A stretch of 64,000 nucleotides of DNA from an uncultured Verrucomicrobiota bacterium (GTDB lineage: Bacteria; Verrucomicrobiota; Kiritimatiellia; Kiritimatiellales; Tichowtungiaceae): positions 31,223 through 95,222 of the forward strand of contig CAIKGD010000046.1 of NCBI GenBank assembly GCA_903826865.1, given 5' to 3'. Under the pieces are notes generated by a model. That model searched no databases and had not been told where the DNA came from. It saw only the letters and a list, made by a program, of their open reading frames with translations. Below, piece by piece: positions 33,170 through 41,280 of this stretch; positions within the stretch are counted from its first letter, which is position 1; every line of letters starts with the position of its first letter. The translations under genes and the position numbers were made by a program.

Positions 33170-34678
33170 TTATTTCTTCTCCCCATCCCTGTTTTTATGG
33201 GTTGGATCCAGACAATCCCGTGCGGGTTCTCTGGGTAAAGCGTCTCCCCAGGATTTCAGCCGTTTCAAAAGATCAGCGGCTGCTTCCGGATGCTGTCCGG
33301 CAATATCCGTTGTTTCATACGGATCTTTGCCGAGATCATACAGTTCGGTGCGGCCGGTCGCAGATTCATACACCAGCTTCAGGTCTCCGTCCCGGATTGA
33401 TAAATTCACCCAGTCGTGCGGCTGCCGCTTGGGAGCCAGCTTGGCTTTCCAGGGAATTTCTTCCCCTTTGCGGATTACCTTGTCTGTGTAAAAAAAGCTT
33501 TCCAGAACCGGCTTCGTGCGCAGAATCTCTTTGCCCTCAAGAGCGGACAGGAGGTTTTCGCCGTCAGAAACATAACCTTCCGGCAACGGAATCCCGGCGG
33601 CAGCACAGAGCGTCGGCAGTATATCCACCGCCGTCAGCACGGTTTTATGATTCACATACCCCGCCGGAATTCTGGCAGGCCAGCGGATAAAAAACGGAAC
33701 ACGGATTCCTCCTTCAAACAGGCTGCGTTTACGGCCTTTGAATCCGCCGGTTTCACCGCACGCGGCATACCGGCCCACGTTTGGAGTCGGCGTCATGAGT
33801 TCCGGTCCGTTGTCACTGGTAAAAATAACAATAGTATTATCGCGCAATCCATTATCGTCTAAGAACTTAAATAACTCTCCGAGAAACCGGTCCGCGTTGC
33901 CGAGCGATGCATAGTAGGTCTGTTCCGGTTCGGGAACATTCTTATAGGGCTCCCGGTAAGACGGCAGCGGTTTGTAGGGAAAATGCCCTTCGCGAATGTG
34001 CAAGTTAACGAAAAACGGCTTTCCTTTGGTTTTAAGCATGAACTCCATCGCCTTGTGAGCGGCGATTTCACTGCAAACTCCGATAAGCTCGGGGTCTTTT
34101 TCTTTCCCGCCCGCTTTCCGGAACTCCTCCGGCCAGTATTCTTCACCTAAATCGCGCAACTGAGGCCCGTTAAGACTGCTCCAGATAGATACATCATCAA
34201 ACCCGTACTGTGTCACAGGCGGCGCAGAGGGAGCATCCGGCGATGCTAAATGCCACTTGCCGTAGTGTGCCGTTGCATAACCGGCTTCTTTGAAAAGCCG
34301 GGGCAGCATCACCGCCTTGACATCCAACCAGTCCGGCACAGGATAGGGTCTGTTCTTTTTTGGTGCAAATACATGCTGTATGAAAAACCGTCCGGGAACC
34401 TGCCCGGTGATAAACGCCGCCCGGCTGGGCGAGCAGACCGGACTGTTTACGTTAAACTGAAGAAACTCGGCCCCCTCTTTGGCGAACCGGTCCAGATTCG
34501 GGGTCTTCAGCACCGGGTGCCCGTGACAGGAAAGGTCTCCCCATCCCCAGTCATCGGCGAGAATGAACAGGACGTTAGGGCGTGCATCCGCCGCCGCCTG
34601 CGCACCGGCCGAAAGACCGGCCATAGCTGTGACACTCAGGCCTATGGCCGGCAGTACTGGTAATCTTATTTTTTTCAT
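33170..34678 (-). CDS. Secreted sulfatase (arylsulfatase family S1)
   Basis: A 502-aa alkaline-phosphatase-fold sulfatase, exported (signal peptide ending near AGAQAAA). The formylglycine motif CSPSR is at 82-86, metal ligands in ILADDWGWGD (39-48), and FTSDNGPELM provides the later Asp-Asn pair. GKWHLA lies mid-protein. Cys82 must be converted to formylglycine by a maturase not present in the window. The substrate is presumably a sulfated polysaccharide. Divergent from the isomerase/rhamnosidase pair at 35057. Confidence 0.93.
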   Translation of the reverse strand: MKKIRLPVLPAIGLSVTAMAGLSAGAQAAADARPNVLFILADDWGWGDLSCHGHPVLKTPNLDRFAKEGAEFLQFNVNSPVCSPSRAAFITGQVPGRFFIQHVFAPKKNRPYPVPDWLDVKAVMLPRLFKEAGYATAHYGKWHLASPDAPSAPPVTQYGFDDVSIWSSLNGPQLRDLGEEYWPEEFRKAGGKEKDPELIGVCSEIAAHKAMEFMLKTKGKPFFVNLHIREGHFPYKPLPSYREPYKNVPEPEQTYYASLGNADRFLGELFKFLDDNGLRDNTIVIFTSDNGPELMTPTPNVGRYAACGETGGFKGRKRSLFEGGIRVPFFIRWPARIPAGYVNHKTVLTAVDILPTLCAAAGIPLPEGYVSDGENLLSALEGKEILRTKPVLESFFYTDKVIRKGEEIPWKAKLAPKRQPHDWVNLSIRDGDLKLVYESATGRTELYDLGKDPYETTDIAGQHPEAAADLLKRLKSWGDALPREPARDCLDPTHKNRDGEKK

Positions 34679-35056
34679 TTCTTCGATCCCCTTTTATTAA
34701 TGCGTGGACTCGGCAGGACTGACATTACCTATTGATAAGAGCTCAATTATTTTGGTTGAATTTTCCATTAGGGGCTCCTTAGTTCCCCAAATCCAACACT
34801 GCTCATTTTGGTTTTTTCATCGTAGAGTTTAAGTTATTGGGGCGTCAAACTGAAGTTAGTTTAACCGCATAACCTATAAAAATATGTCTACGATGATTAA
34901 AATAGTTTTGAGTGATAGTTTGTTACGATGGATGGGGAAGAATAAAGATTATGAGTTAAGCATGTCCTTACGGGATTGTCAGGTACTAAGAAAAAGTCTT
35001 GAATGGGTTCTGAACGGCCTTGGCTCTCATAAAACTTACATATAAGGAAAAACGTT
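34679..35056. other. Intergenic region between divergent genes, with an inverted repeat
   Basis: A 378-nt AT-rich stretch upstream of both the 33170-34678 sulfatase and the 35057 isomerase; no convincing gene. CATCGTAGA (34818-34826) and its exact inverse TCTACGATG (34887-34895) lie 60 nt apart, and a related TTACGATGG occurs at 34922. These could be sites for a regulator of the divergent promoters. A weak -35/-10 candidate is TTGTTA, 17 nt, TAAAGA (34920-34948). Confidence 0.3.
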
Positions 35057-36019
35057 ATGCGCGAGTATTCAGTCATTTTGGGAAACCTCGGCAACACCTG
35101 CGACCGGTTTTGCAGCGGCTATAAAAACAATCCGGACACGCTGGAAATGCTCCGGAACGCGGCAGCAATCCCTCACGTAAAAGGAATTGAGCTCGTCGGA
35201 ACCTGGGACATCCGCCCTGACAATGTTCAGGAGATGAAAAAAGCACTCACCAGCCTCAGTCTGCAGTGCGTTTCAATTATCCCCGATCTGTTTGCCGACC
35301 CGCGCTGGCAGCGCGGAACCTTCAGTTCAGACAACTCTTCAGTCCGGCAGGCTTCCATTGATTACACCCGTTCGATGTGCGATGCGGCTCTGGAGCTGAA
35401 TTGCTCCACGATAAATCTCTGGCCCGGTCAGGATGGTTACGATTATCTGCTGTGCACGGACTACCTTGGTGCACGGGAGCGGCTGTGCGAAGCAATCGCC
35501 CTTCTCGCCGGAGAGTATCCGCAACTGAAATTTGCACTGGAATACAAACCGAAAGAGCCCCGCACCCACTCGCATATTGCACGAATGGCCGATACGCTGC
35601 TGCTGGCGCAGGAAACCGGAAAGAAGAACGTCGGTGTAACGATCGACACCGGCCACGCTTTCATGGGCGGCGAAGTTGTTGCCGAATCCATCGTACTGGC
35701 CAAACGTGCCGGCGGCCTGCTGATGCATATGCATTTCAACGACAACTACGGTGCTTGGGATGACGACATGATGGTCGGATCGATTCATTCGGTCTGCTAT
35801 CTGGAAACACTCTACTGGCTGGACCGCTGCGGTTACGTCGGCTGGCTGTCGATGGATCAGTACCCCTACCGGGAAGATGCCGCCGCAGCTATCGGAGAAA
35901 GCATTCTGTGGCTCTGCCGGTTTGACGAGGTCCTGACTCAGTATCGCGGCAAAATCGATGAGCTGATTTTGCAAGGTGATGCCGTTGCTACCTCCGCATT
36001 TCTCCGGAAGGCTCTGTAA
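35057..36019 (+). CDS. Sugar isomerase/epimerase-like TIM-barrel protein
   Basis: A 320-aa cytoplasmic protein of the xylose isomerase-like (AP endonuclease 2) superfamily. Seen are KGIELVGTWDIRPDN, FALEYKPKEPR, VTIDTGHAFMGGE and MHMHFNDNYGAWDDD, which supply the Glu, Asp and His metal ligands of the fold. AAGGA precedes the ATG. The stop overlaps the start of the GH78 rhamnosidase (TAATG), so it probably acts on rhamnose released by that enzyme or a derivative; that is inferred from context only. Confidence 0.85.
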   Translation: MREYSVILGNLGNTCDRFCSGYKNNPDTLEMLRNAAAIPHVKGIELVGTWDIRPDNVQEMKKALTSLSLQCVSIIPDLFADPRWQRGTFSSDNSSVRQASIDYTRSMCDAALELNCSTINLWPGQDGYDYLLCTDYLGARERLCEAIALLAGEYPQLKFALEYKPKEPRTHSHIARMADTLLLAQETGKKNVGVTIDTGHAFMGGEVVAESIVLAKRAGGLLMHMHFNDNYGAWDDDMMVGSIHSVCYLETLYWLDRCGYVGWLSMDQYPYREDAAAAIGESILWLCRFDEVLTQYRGKIDELILQGDAVATSAFLRKAL

Positions 36020-38112
36020 TGACTCCTTTTTCGCAGGCGAGCTGGATCGGATACGCCGGCGGACTGACCGGCAAAGCGCTCTATTTCCGGCAGTCGTTTG
36101 AACTGAAATCGCAGGTGCAGAGCGCTGTTCTGCGCATCGCAGGATTGGGTTATTTCGAACTTAGCATCAACGGCGAAAAAACCGGCGATGCCGTACTCGA
36201 CCCGGCTCCGACCGATGTCTCCAAACGGGTGCCGTACCGCACGTTTGATGCAAGCAAACAGCTGCAAGCCGGTGAAAATGTAATTGCTGTAACCGTCGGT
36301 CACGGCTGGTACGGCCGTCCGAAACTGATTCTGCAACTCGATATGGAGCTCGAAAACGGAGAGGTTCGCACCGTTTCCACAAACAGTTTCCCGGAACTCC
36401 GCAACTGGAAAGTCAGCGACGGTCCGGTCCGCTCCGACAGCATTTATGAAGGCGAGGTCTACGACGCGCGCTGTGAATTAGGCTGCTGGGCTCTTCCGGG
36501 CTTCGATGATTCTCAATGGCGTCAGGCCATGGCGATCGAACCGCCCGGCGGAGAACTCGTCGAACAGTCCTGCGAACCGATTCGCGTCGTACGAACGATA
36601 ACGCCGACGCGATCAGGCAATCTGTTTGATGCGGGCGAAAATATCGCCGGCTGGGCCCGGTTGCGGGTTCAGGGCGAAGCCGGGAAAAAAATCATACTGC
36701 GCTTTTCCGAAAACCTTGATGACTCGGGTCATTTACATCCCGGAACCAACCGTAACGCCGACGTCCATGATGTTTATATCTGCAAAGGCAGTAACATTGA
36801 AGAGTGGGAGCCGCGCTTTACCTACCACGGTTTCCGGTATGTGGAAGCCGAAGGTCTTTGTGAAACCGACCAGCTGGAAATCCGCGTTGTGCGGACTGAT
36901 GCTCCAACCTGCGGGACATTCCAATGTTCCAGCGAACTGTTAAACCGGATCGTAGAGGTCATCCGCCGGACAGAAGCAGGCAATCTGCACGGTATTCCGA
37001 CTGACTGTCCGCAGCGCGACGAGCGGATGGGCTGGCTCAACGACATGACCGCCCGGGCGGAAGCGACGATGTATCACTTCGATATGTCGAAATTCTACCC
37101 GAAATGGATGGACGACATCGCTGATACGCAATGCCCTGAAACCGGAGCGATTGCTGATACGGCTCCGTTCCGCTGGGGAAGCCGTCCGGCCGATCCGGTT
37201 GCCACCTGCTATCTGTTGATTCCGTGGCTGCTGTATCTGTTTTACAACGACACGAAGACGATGGCCCGCCACTACGACGGCATGAAAGCCTGGGTCGATT
37301 ACCTGACGAGTCGCGCAGACAATCACATCATTGGATACAGTTATTACGGCGACTGGGCACCGCCGGTCGGCGAAGCTTCTGCGGAGAGCATCGGTGCCGG
37401 AGCCATCTCCGCCCATACGCCGGGAACCCTGATTTCAACGGCCAATTATGCATGGTCCTGCCGCCTGCTCTCGAAAATATCTGCCGTTCTTGGACGCTCT
37501 GACACCGCGAAATATGCCGAATTGGAACAGGCCGTTATCGAATCCTACAATCGCGTTTTCTGGAACGAAGCGGCCGGGGGCTACGGCTCCAATAATCAGG
37601 CTTGCAATGCCATTTCACTGGCTCTGCAACTGGTGCCGAAAGAGCGGGTTGATCGTACGCTGGACTCTTTGCTGGCCGACATTGAGGCGCACGATTTTCA
37701 CCTGACGACCGGCAACCAGTGCAGCAAATTTCTGCTTGAAGCACTGTCCGACCACGGCCACATCGACACGGCGTTTGAAATTGTGAACCAAACCACCTAT
37801 CCAAGTTGGGGCTATATGCTGGCCCATGGTGCAACTACCCTCTGGGAGAGGTGGGAATTTGCCAAATCAGGGGGCATGCATTCACATAACCATCCGATGC
37901 TTGGCAGCATAGGCTCCTGGTTTTACAGCCGCCTCGCCGGGATTCGCCCGAATGAAGAAGCCCCGGGATTCGGTCAAATCAGGATTACTCCGCAACTGCC
38001 ATCGGGCCTTGATTATTTAGATGCGACCTATTATTCATGCCGCGGACCGATTCATGTTCATGTTCACAGGAAAATTGACGGAAAAATCGACTGCCGAGCT
38101 GATCATCCCTGA
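36019..38112 (+). CDS. Alpha-L-rhamnosidase, GH78
   Basis: A 697-aa inverting glycosidase cleaving terminal alpha-L-rhamnose. N-terminal beta-sandwiches (LGYFELSINGEKTGDAVLDP; YHGFRYVEAEG) precede an (alpha/alpha)6 barrel. The barrel has the family signature GIPTDCPQRDERMGWLND (residues about 325-342), holding the acidic catalytic cluster, and TTLWERW near the end. The common GD after GW is LND here. No signal peptide is seen, so it should act in the cytoplasm on imported oligosaccharides. Translationally coupled to the upstream isomerase. Confidence 0.92.
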   Translation: MTPFSQASWIGYAGGLTGKALYFRQSFELKSQVQSAVLRIAGLGYFELSINGEKTGDAVLDPAPTDVSKRVPYRTFDASKQLQAGENVIAVTVGHGWYGRPKLILQLDMELENGEVRTVSTNSFPELRNWKVSDGPVRSDSIYEGEVYDARCELGCWALPGFDDSQWRQAMAIEPPGGELVEQSCEPIRVVRTITPTRSGNLFDAGENIAGWARLRVQGEAGKKIILRFSENLDDSGHLHPGTNRNADVHDVYICKGSNIEEWEPRFTYHGFRYVEAEGLCETDQLEIRVVRTDAPTCGTFQCSSELLNRIVEVIRRTEAGNLHGIPTDCPQRDERMGWLNDMTARAEATMYHFDMSKFYPKWMDDIADTQCPETGAIADTAPFRWGSRPADPVATCYLLIPWLLYLFYNDTKTMARHYDGMKAWVDYLTSRADNHIIGYSYYGDWAPPVGEASAESIGAGAISAHTPGTLISTANYAWSCRLLSKISAVLGRSDTAKYAELEQAVIESYNRVFWNEAAGGYGSNNQACNAISLALQLVPKERVDRTLDSLLADIEAHDFHLTTGNQCSKFLLEALSDHGHIDTAFEIVNQTTYPSWGYMLAHGATTLWERWEFAKSGGMHSHNHPMLGSIGSWFYSRLAGIRPNEEAPGFGQIRITPQLPSGLDYLDATYYSCRGPIHVHVHRKIDGKIDCRADHP

Positions 38113-38390
38113 TATTTATTCCAACCTGTAACCCGGCATTTGACTTCTTCTTTTTGGGCGGCGGAATGGCGAACGGATATAAAAAATGTTCAGTATTTAT
38201 ATTTTCCGGAGGGGCTTTGTTGCGGTGCCAGAGGAGTTTGTTTTCAGTTTCGCAATTATTGTTAAATTAGCCGATTAACCTGCGGCTATATTGAATCATG
38301 CCGATACAATGCGTATTCTGTTCTGCACGATCAGTAAATTTGGAATCAACAGGTCATTATTAATTTATGTTTAAACCGGGAGATGCGTGT

Positions 38391-39911
38391 ATGAAGGCGA
38401 AGAAACCGAATATTTTATGGCTGATGAGTGATCAACATAATGCAAATTGTATGGGTGCCGCGGGGCATCCTGACGTCAGAACTCCAAATCTGGACCGGAT
38501 TGCTCATAGCGGAGTACAATTTAATCGCGCTTATTGCAACAATCCGGTTTGCGGTCCGTCGCGGTGTTCATTTTTATCCGGGCAGTACGTTCGCAGTCAT
38601 GGAATCGCGGGGAATTACAATCGGGATGTCGAAAGCAGTGGAAGCCCGAATTTGGCCCGTCTTTTCCAGCAGAATGGCTACGAAACTGCATTGATCGGGA
38701 AAGCTCATCTGCCTTGGCAATGGCTTAAAGAAGGGTTTGGATTTATCCGGTTTTCTGATCTTTGCGACGCTCAATTTAACGATCCGACGAGCTGTCATTA
38801 TTTCAAAGATCTGATCGATGCTGGACTGGCCGATAAGTATGATCACGGCACGTTCTTCCCCGGCGACCCCAGATATGGAGATCGCGCATTTATCAGTGAG
38901 CTCCCGGAAGAATTTTCGCTGGAGGCTTGGACGGGACGTAAGGCCGTTGAATTCTTAGACCAAAGGGACCGGCAGAAACCGTTCTTTCTCAATGTCAGCT
39001 TCCAACGACCCCACAACCCATATTCCCCGCCGGCTGAACGGGCGGATGAGTATGATGCGTCGGCGTTGCATTTGCCGGATAATGCCTGCGATTATTTGGA
39101 GCGGGGTTTCGCCGGTAAACCGCAGTTCCAGCAGGAGTACATGGCCGGGAAAAAAGGAATGGGTTATCCGTTCCGGTCACACGACCGCAAAGAACTTAGA
39201 GTGCAGATGGCGGCTCATTTCACATTGATTACGATGATAGATGAAGCGATTGGTGAGATTCTGAAGTCGCTTGAATCTCACGGCGAACTCGACAATACGA
39301 TCATTGCATATGTTGCTGATCACGGGGATTTCGCCGGTGAACACGGACTCATGTCGAAAAATCTGGGGATATATGAGTCCATTCATCGAATTCCGTTCCT
39401 TCTGTCCGGTCCAGGTGTAACGAAGGATGTTGTTCGGGATACGATTGTTGAAAGCGTAGATCTTTATCCAACGCTAGTTGAGCTGGCCGGGTTGACCTGT
39501 GAATCAGGTGTGGACGGAGTTTCCCGCACTAAGGAAATAACTACCGGCAAGGGCGGGCTTGATTCCACCATTTGTGAATGGGAGTTTGTGTCCCCGCAGA
39601 ATAATGTTCATGCCATAAGAAATGATCACTACCGGTTTGTGTATTACGATACGTTTCCTGATGATGGGGAGTTGTATGACTGTCAGGCTGATCCTGGCGA
39701 ACTAAATAATCTGTTTCAAGATGTTCGCTATCAGGCTGTTCGGAATAAGTTCATTAAACAGCTGGAAGAATATCGGGTCGGTGTAAAACGGGTTTACAGG
39801 TGGAGTGAAGATGCGCCAAAGACCGCCAAAACAAAATATCAGGCATCTGTTCGTATTCAAAAATTCGGGGCAAAATGGTCGGACATCTGTACGGAAGTGT
39901 CGAAATCTTAG
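38391..39911 (+). CDS. Cytoplasmic sulfatase (family S1)
   Basis: About 506 aa starting at MKAKKPNILWLMSDQHN; the frame opens earlier at 38367 but GGGAG lies 8 nt before ATG 38391. The formylglycine motif CGPSR begins at Cys54; the metal-binding MSDQH is at 12-16 and YVADHGDFAGEHGL supplies the distal ligands. No signal peptide is seen, so it probably works inside the cell. Codon third positions are visibly more AT-rich than in neighbours such as 36019-38112. The LacI gene follows 81 nt downstream on the same strand. Confidence 0.92.
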   Translation: MKAKKPNILWLMSDQHNANCMGAAGHPDVRTPNLDRIAHSGVQFNRAYCNNPVCGPSRCSFLSGQYVRSHGIAGNYNRDVESSGSPNLARLFQQNGYETALIGKAHLPWQWLKEGFGFIRFSDLCDAQFNDPTSCHYFKDLIDAGLADKYDHGTFFPGDPRYGDRAFISELPEEFSLEAWTGRKAVEFLDQRDRQKPFFLNVSFQRPHNPYSPPAERADEYDASALHLPDNACDYLERGFAGKPQFQQEYMAGKKGMGYPFRSHDRKELRVQMAAHFTLITMIDEAIGEILKSLESHGELDNTIIAYVADHGDFAGEHGLMSKNLGIYESIHRIPFLLSGPGVTKDVVRDTIVESVDLYPTLVELAGLTCESGVDGVSRTKEITTGKGGLDSTICEWEFVSPQNNVHAIRNDHYRFVYYDTFPDDGELYDCQADPGELNNLFQDVRYQAVRNKFIKQLEEYRVGVKRVYRWSEDAPKTAKTKYQASVRIQKFGAKWSDICTEVSKS

Positions 39912-39954
39912 ATAGTACGACAGCCATTCCATATCAATGTGATGTATTATGGAA

Positions 39955-39972
39955 ATTTTGACTTTTCAAAAT
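39955..39972 (+). promoter_or_regulatory. Inverted repeat and -35-like box upstream of lacI gene 39993
   Basis: ATTTTGA (39955-39961) and TCAAAAT (39966-39972) form a perfect 7-bp inverted repeat with a 4-nt spacer. It contains TTGACT, which with TATTGG 17 nt further on could be a promoter. The same ATTTTGACTT.TCA string occurs upstream of the paralogous LacI gene (49647-49660), suggesting a shared promoter or autoregulatory site. Confidence 0.45.
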
Positions 39973-39992
39973 ATCCGCAGTATTGGTCAAAC

Positions 39993-41024
39993 ATGCGCAG
40001 TAAAGTCAGGATGATAGATATTGCCAAGAAGGCTGAGGTGACATCTGCCACTGTTTCCATGGCTTTAAATAATCATCCCAGGATTTCTGCCGCGACGAAA
40101 GAGCGTATCCTGCGGATTTGTGAAGAGCTTGATTACCATCCTGACCCAGTTGCAAAAGCCCTGGCACTCTCAGGATCTGACGAGAGTAAATCCAGCTACT
40201 TAGGTACGATTGCGTTGCTCGAAAGCGAAGAACGATTTCAACAGGTTGAGCGGTTTCCTGAGGTCAGGGGATGGCACGCGCAGTTGACTGAAATCTGTTC
40301 AAATGCGGGGTATAAGCTGGATCACTTTGTTGTGGGATCGACAAAGAAGGAGCAGCAGTCCCTTAGCCGGATTTTACAGACCAGAGGGGTCTGCGGGCTG
40401 TTGGTGTACGGCTCGAATCAGGAGATACATAACTGGGGAATCGATTGGAGCCGGTTCGCCACGGTAGTTTATGGGGGTTCCTTGCATGAACACTTTGTGC
40501 ATCATGTTATGAGTTGTTCCTACCAGGATGTCTATGATGCGGTGATCAAACTTCATAAGATGGGCTATAAACGGCCCGGGTATTTCATGGTTGGTCCATA
40601 TTTTGATCACTGGGCGGCCGGGTTTTCATCTGCATTTGAAACTTGGGGGCGAGTAAAGAAGACCCCGAAGCTGGTTTTAGAAGGATCGTTTGCGAGGAAT
40701 GATCAACGCAAAATATTTTTCGATTGGTTCCAGCGGTATGAGCCGGATGTAATTGTAGCGAATTATGATGAGTATTTTTTGCAGATGTTATCTGAAAAAG
40801 GGCTCCGTGCTCCTGATGATGTAGGATATCTATGCCTGGATGTGTGGCCGTCAATGAAGCATCTCTCCGGTTTGATTCAGCGGCGTGATGTGTCGTATCG
40901 GGTTATGGTGGACTTGATCCACGGAATGCTTATGCGGCATGAATTCGGTCCGCCTGAACAACCGTATTGTATTCAGATCCCCTCGATATGGAATGAAGGT
41001 CGGACTTTACGCCGGGGGGAATAG
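39993..41024 (+). CDS. LacI-family transcriptional regulator
   Basis: About 343 aa. The N-terminal helix-turn-helix and hinge helix read MIDIAKKAEVTSATVSMALN and HPDPVAKALA. The effector-binding domain contains LDHFVVGSTKKEQQSLSRIL and ends in MRHEFGPPEQPYCIQIP. The frame opens at 39939, but MRSKVRM at 39993 starts the conserved region. It is roughly half identical to the regulator at 48585-49619, with nearly the same recognition helix, so the two may share operators. It likely represses a sugar-catabolic unit in this locus until a breakdown product is present. Confidence 0.9.
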   Translation: MRSKVRMIDIAKKAEVTSATVSMALNNHPRISAATKERILRICEELDYHPDPVAKALALSGSDESKSSYLGTIALLESEERFQQVERFPEVRGWHAQLTEICSNAGYKLDHFVVGSTKKEQQSLSRILQTRGVCGLLVYGSNQEIHNWGIDWSRFATVVYGGSLHEHFVHHVMSCSYQDVYDAVIKLHKMGYKRPGYFMVGPYFDHWAAGFSSAFETWGRVKKTPKLVLEGSFARNDQRKIFFDWFQRYEPDVIVANYDEYFLQMLSEKGLRAPDDVGYLCLDVWPSMKHLSGLIQRRDVSYRVMVDLIHGMLMRHEFGPPEQPYCIQIPSIWNEGRTLRRGE

Positions 41025-41175
41025 ATATTTCATCAGACTTTTTCCGGCTCCGCAGGCGAATGCAACCCGTTTAATCGGTTATCTCCTTTCCGGCCCTCAC
41101 CAGCCGGGTCGTTGTTTTGGTTAAACAGGAAATACCATGACCCTTCTTTTTTGAAGAACTTTCAGGACACTACCC

Positions 41176-41254
41176 TTTTTCAAATATCCGTGGCATTAGT
41201 TAAGCATGTGCGATAAAGTTAGGTAAGGGACATTGCCAAGAAGACCGGGTAAGC
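41176..41254 (+). pseudogene. Decayed duplicate of the lacI promoter and first codons
   Basis: This stretch aligns with 39962-40040, the upstream region and start of the lacI gene, with conserved CAAATATCCG, TAAAGT and ATTGCCAAGAAG blocks and two short gaps. The copied ATG is followed five codons later by TAA, so no regulator is made. Almost all substitutions I can align are transitions. It lies just upstream of the beta-helix gene at 41281 and may have donated regulatory sequence to it. Confidence 0.65.
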
Positions 41255-41280
41255 TTCCAGATCAGGAAATGAGTGGGTAA

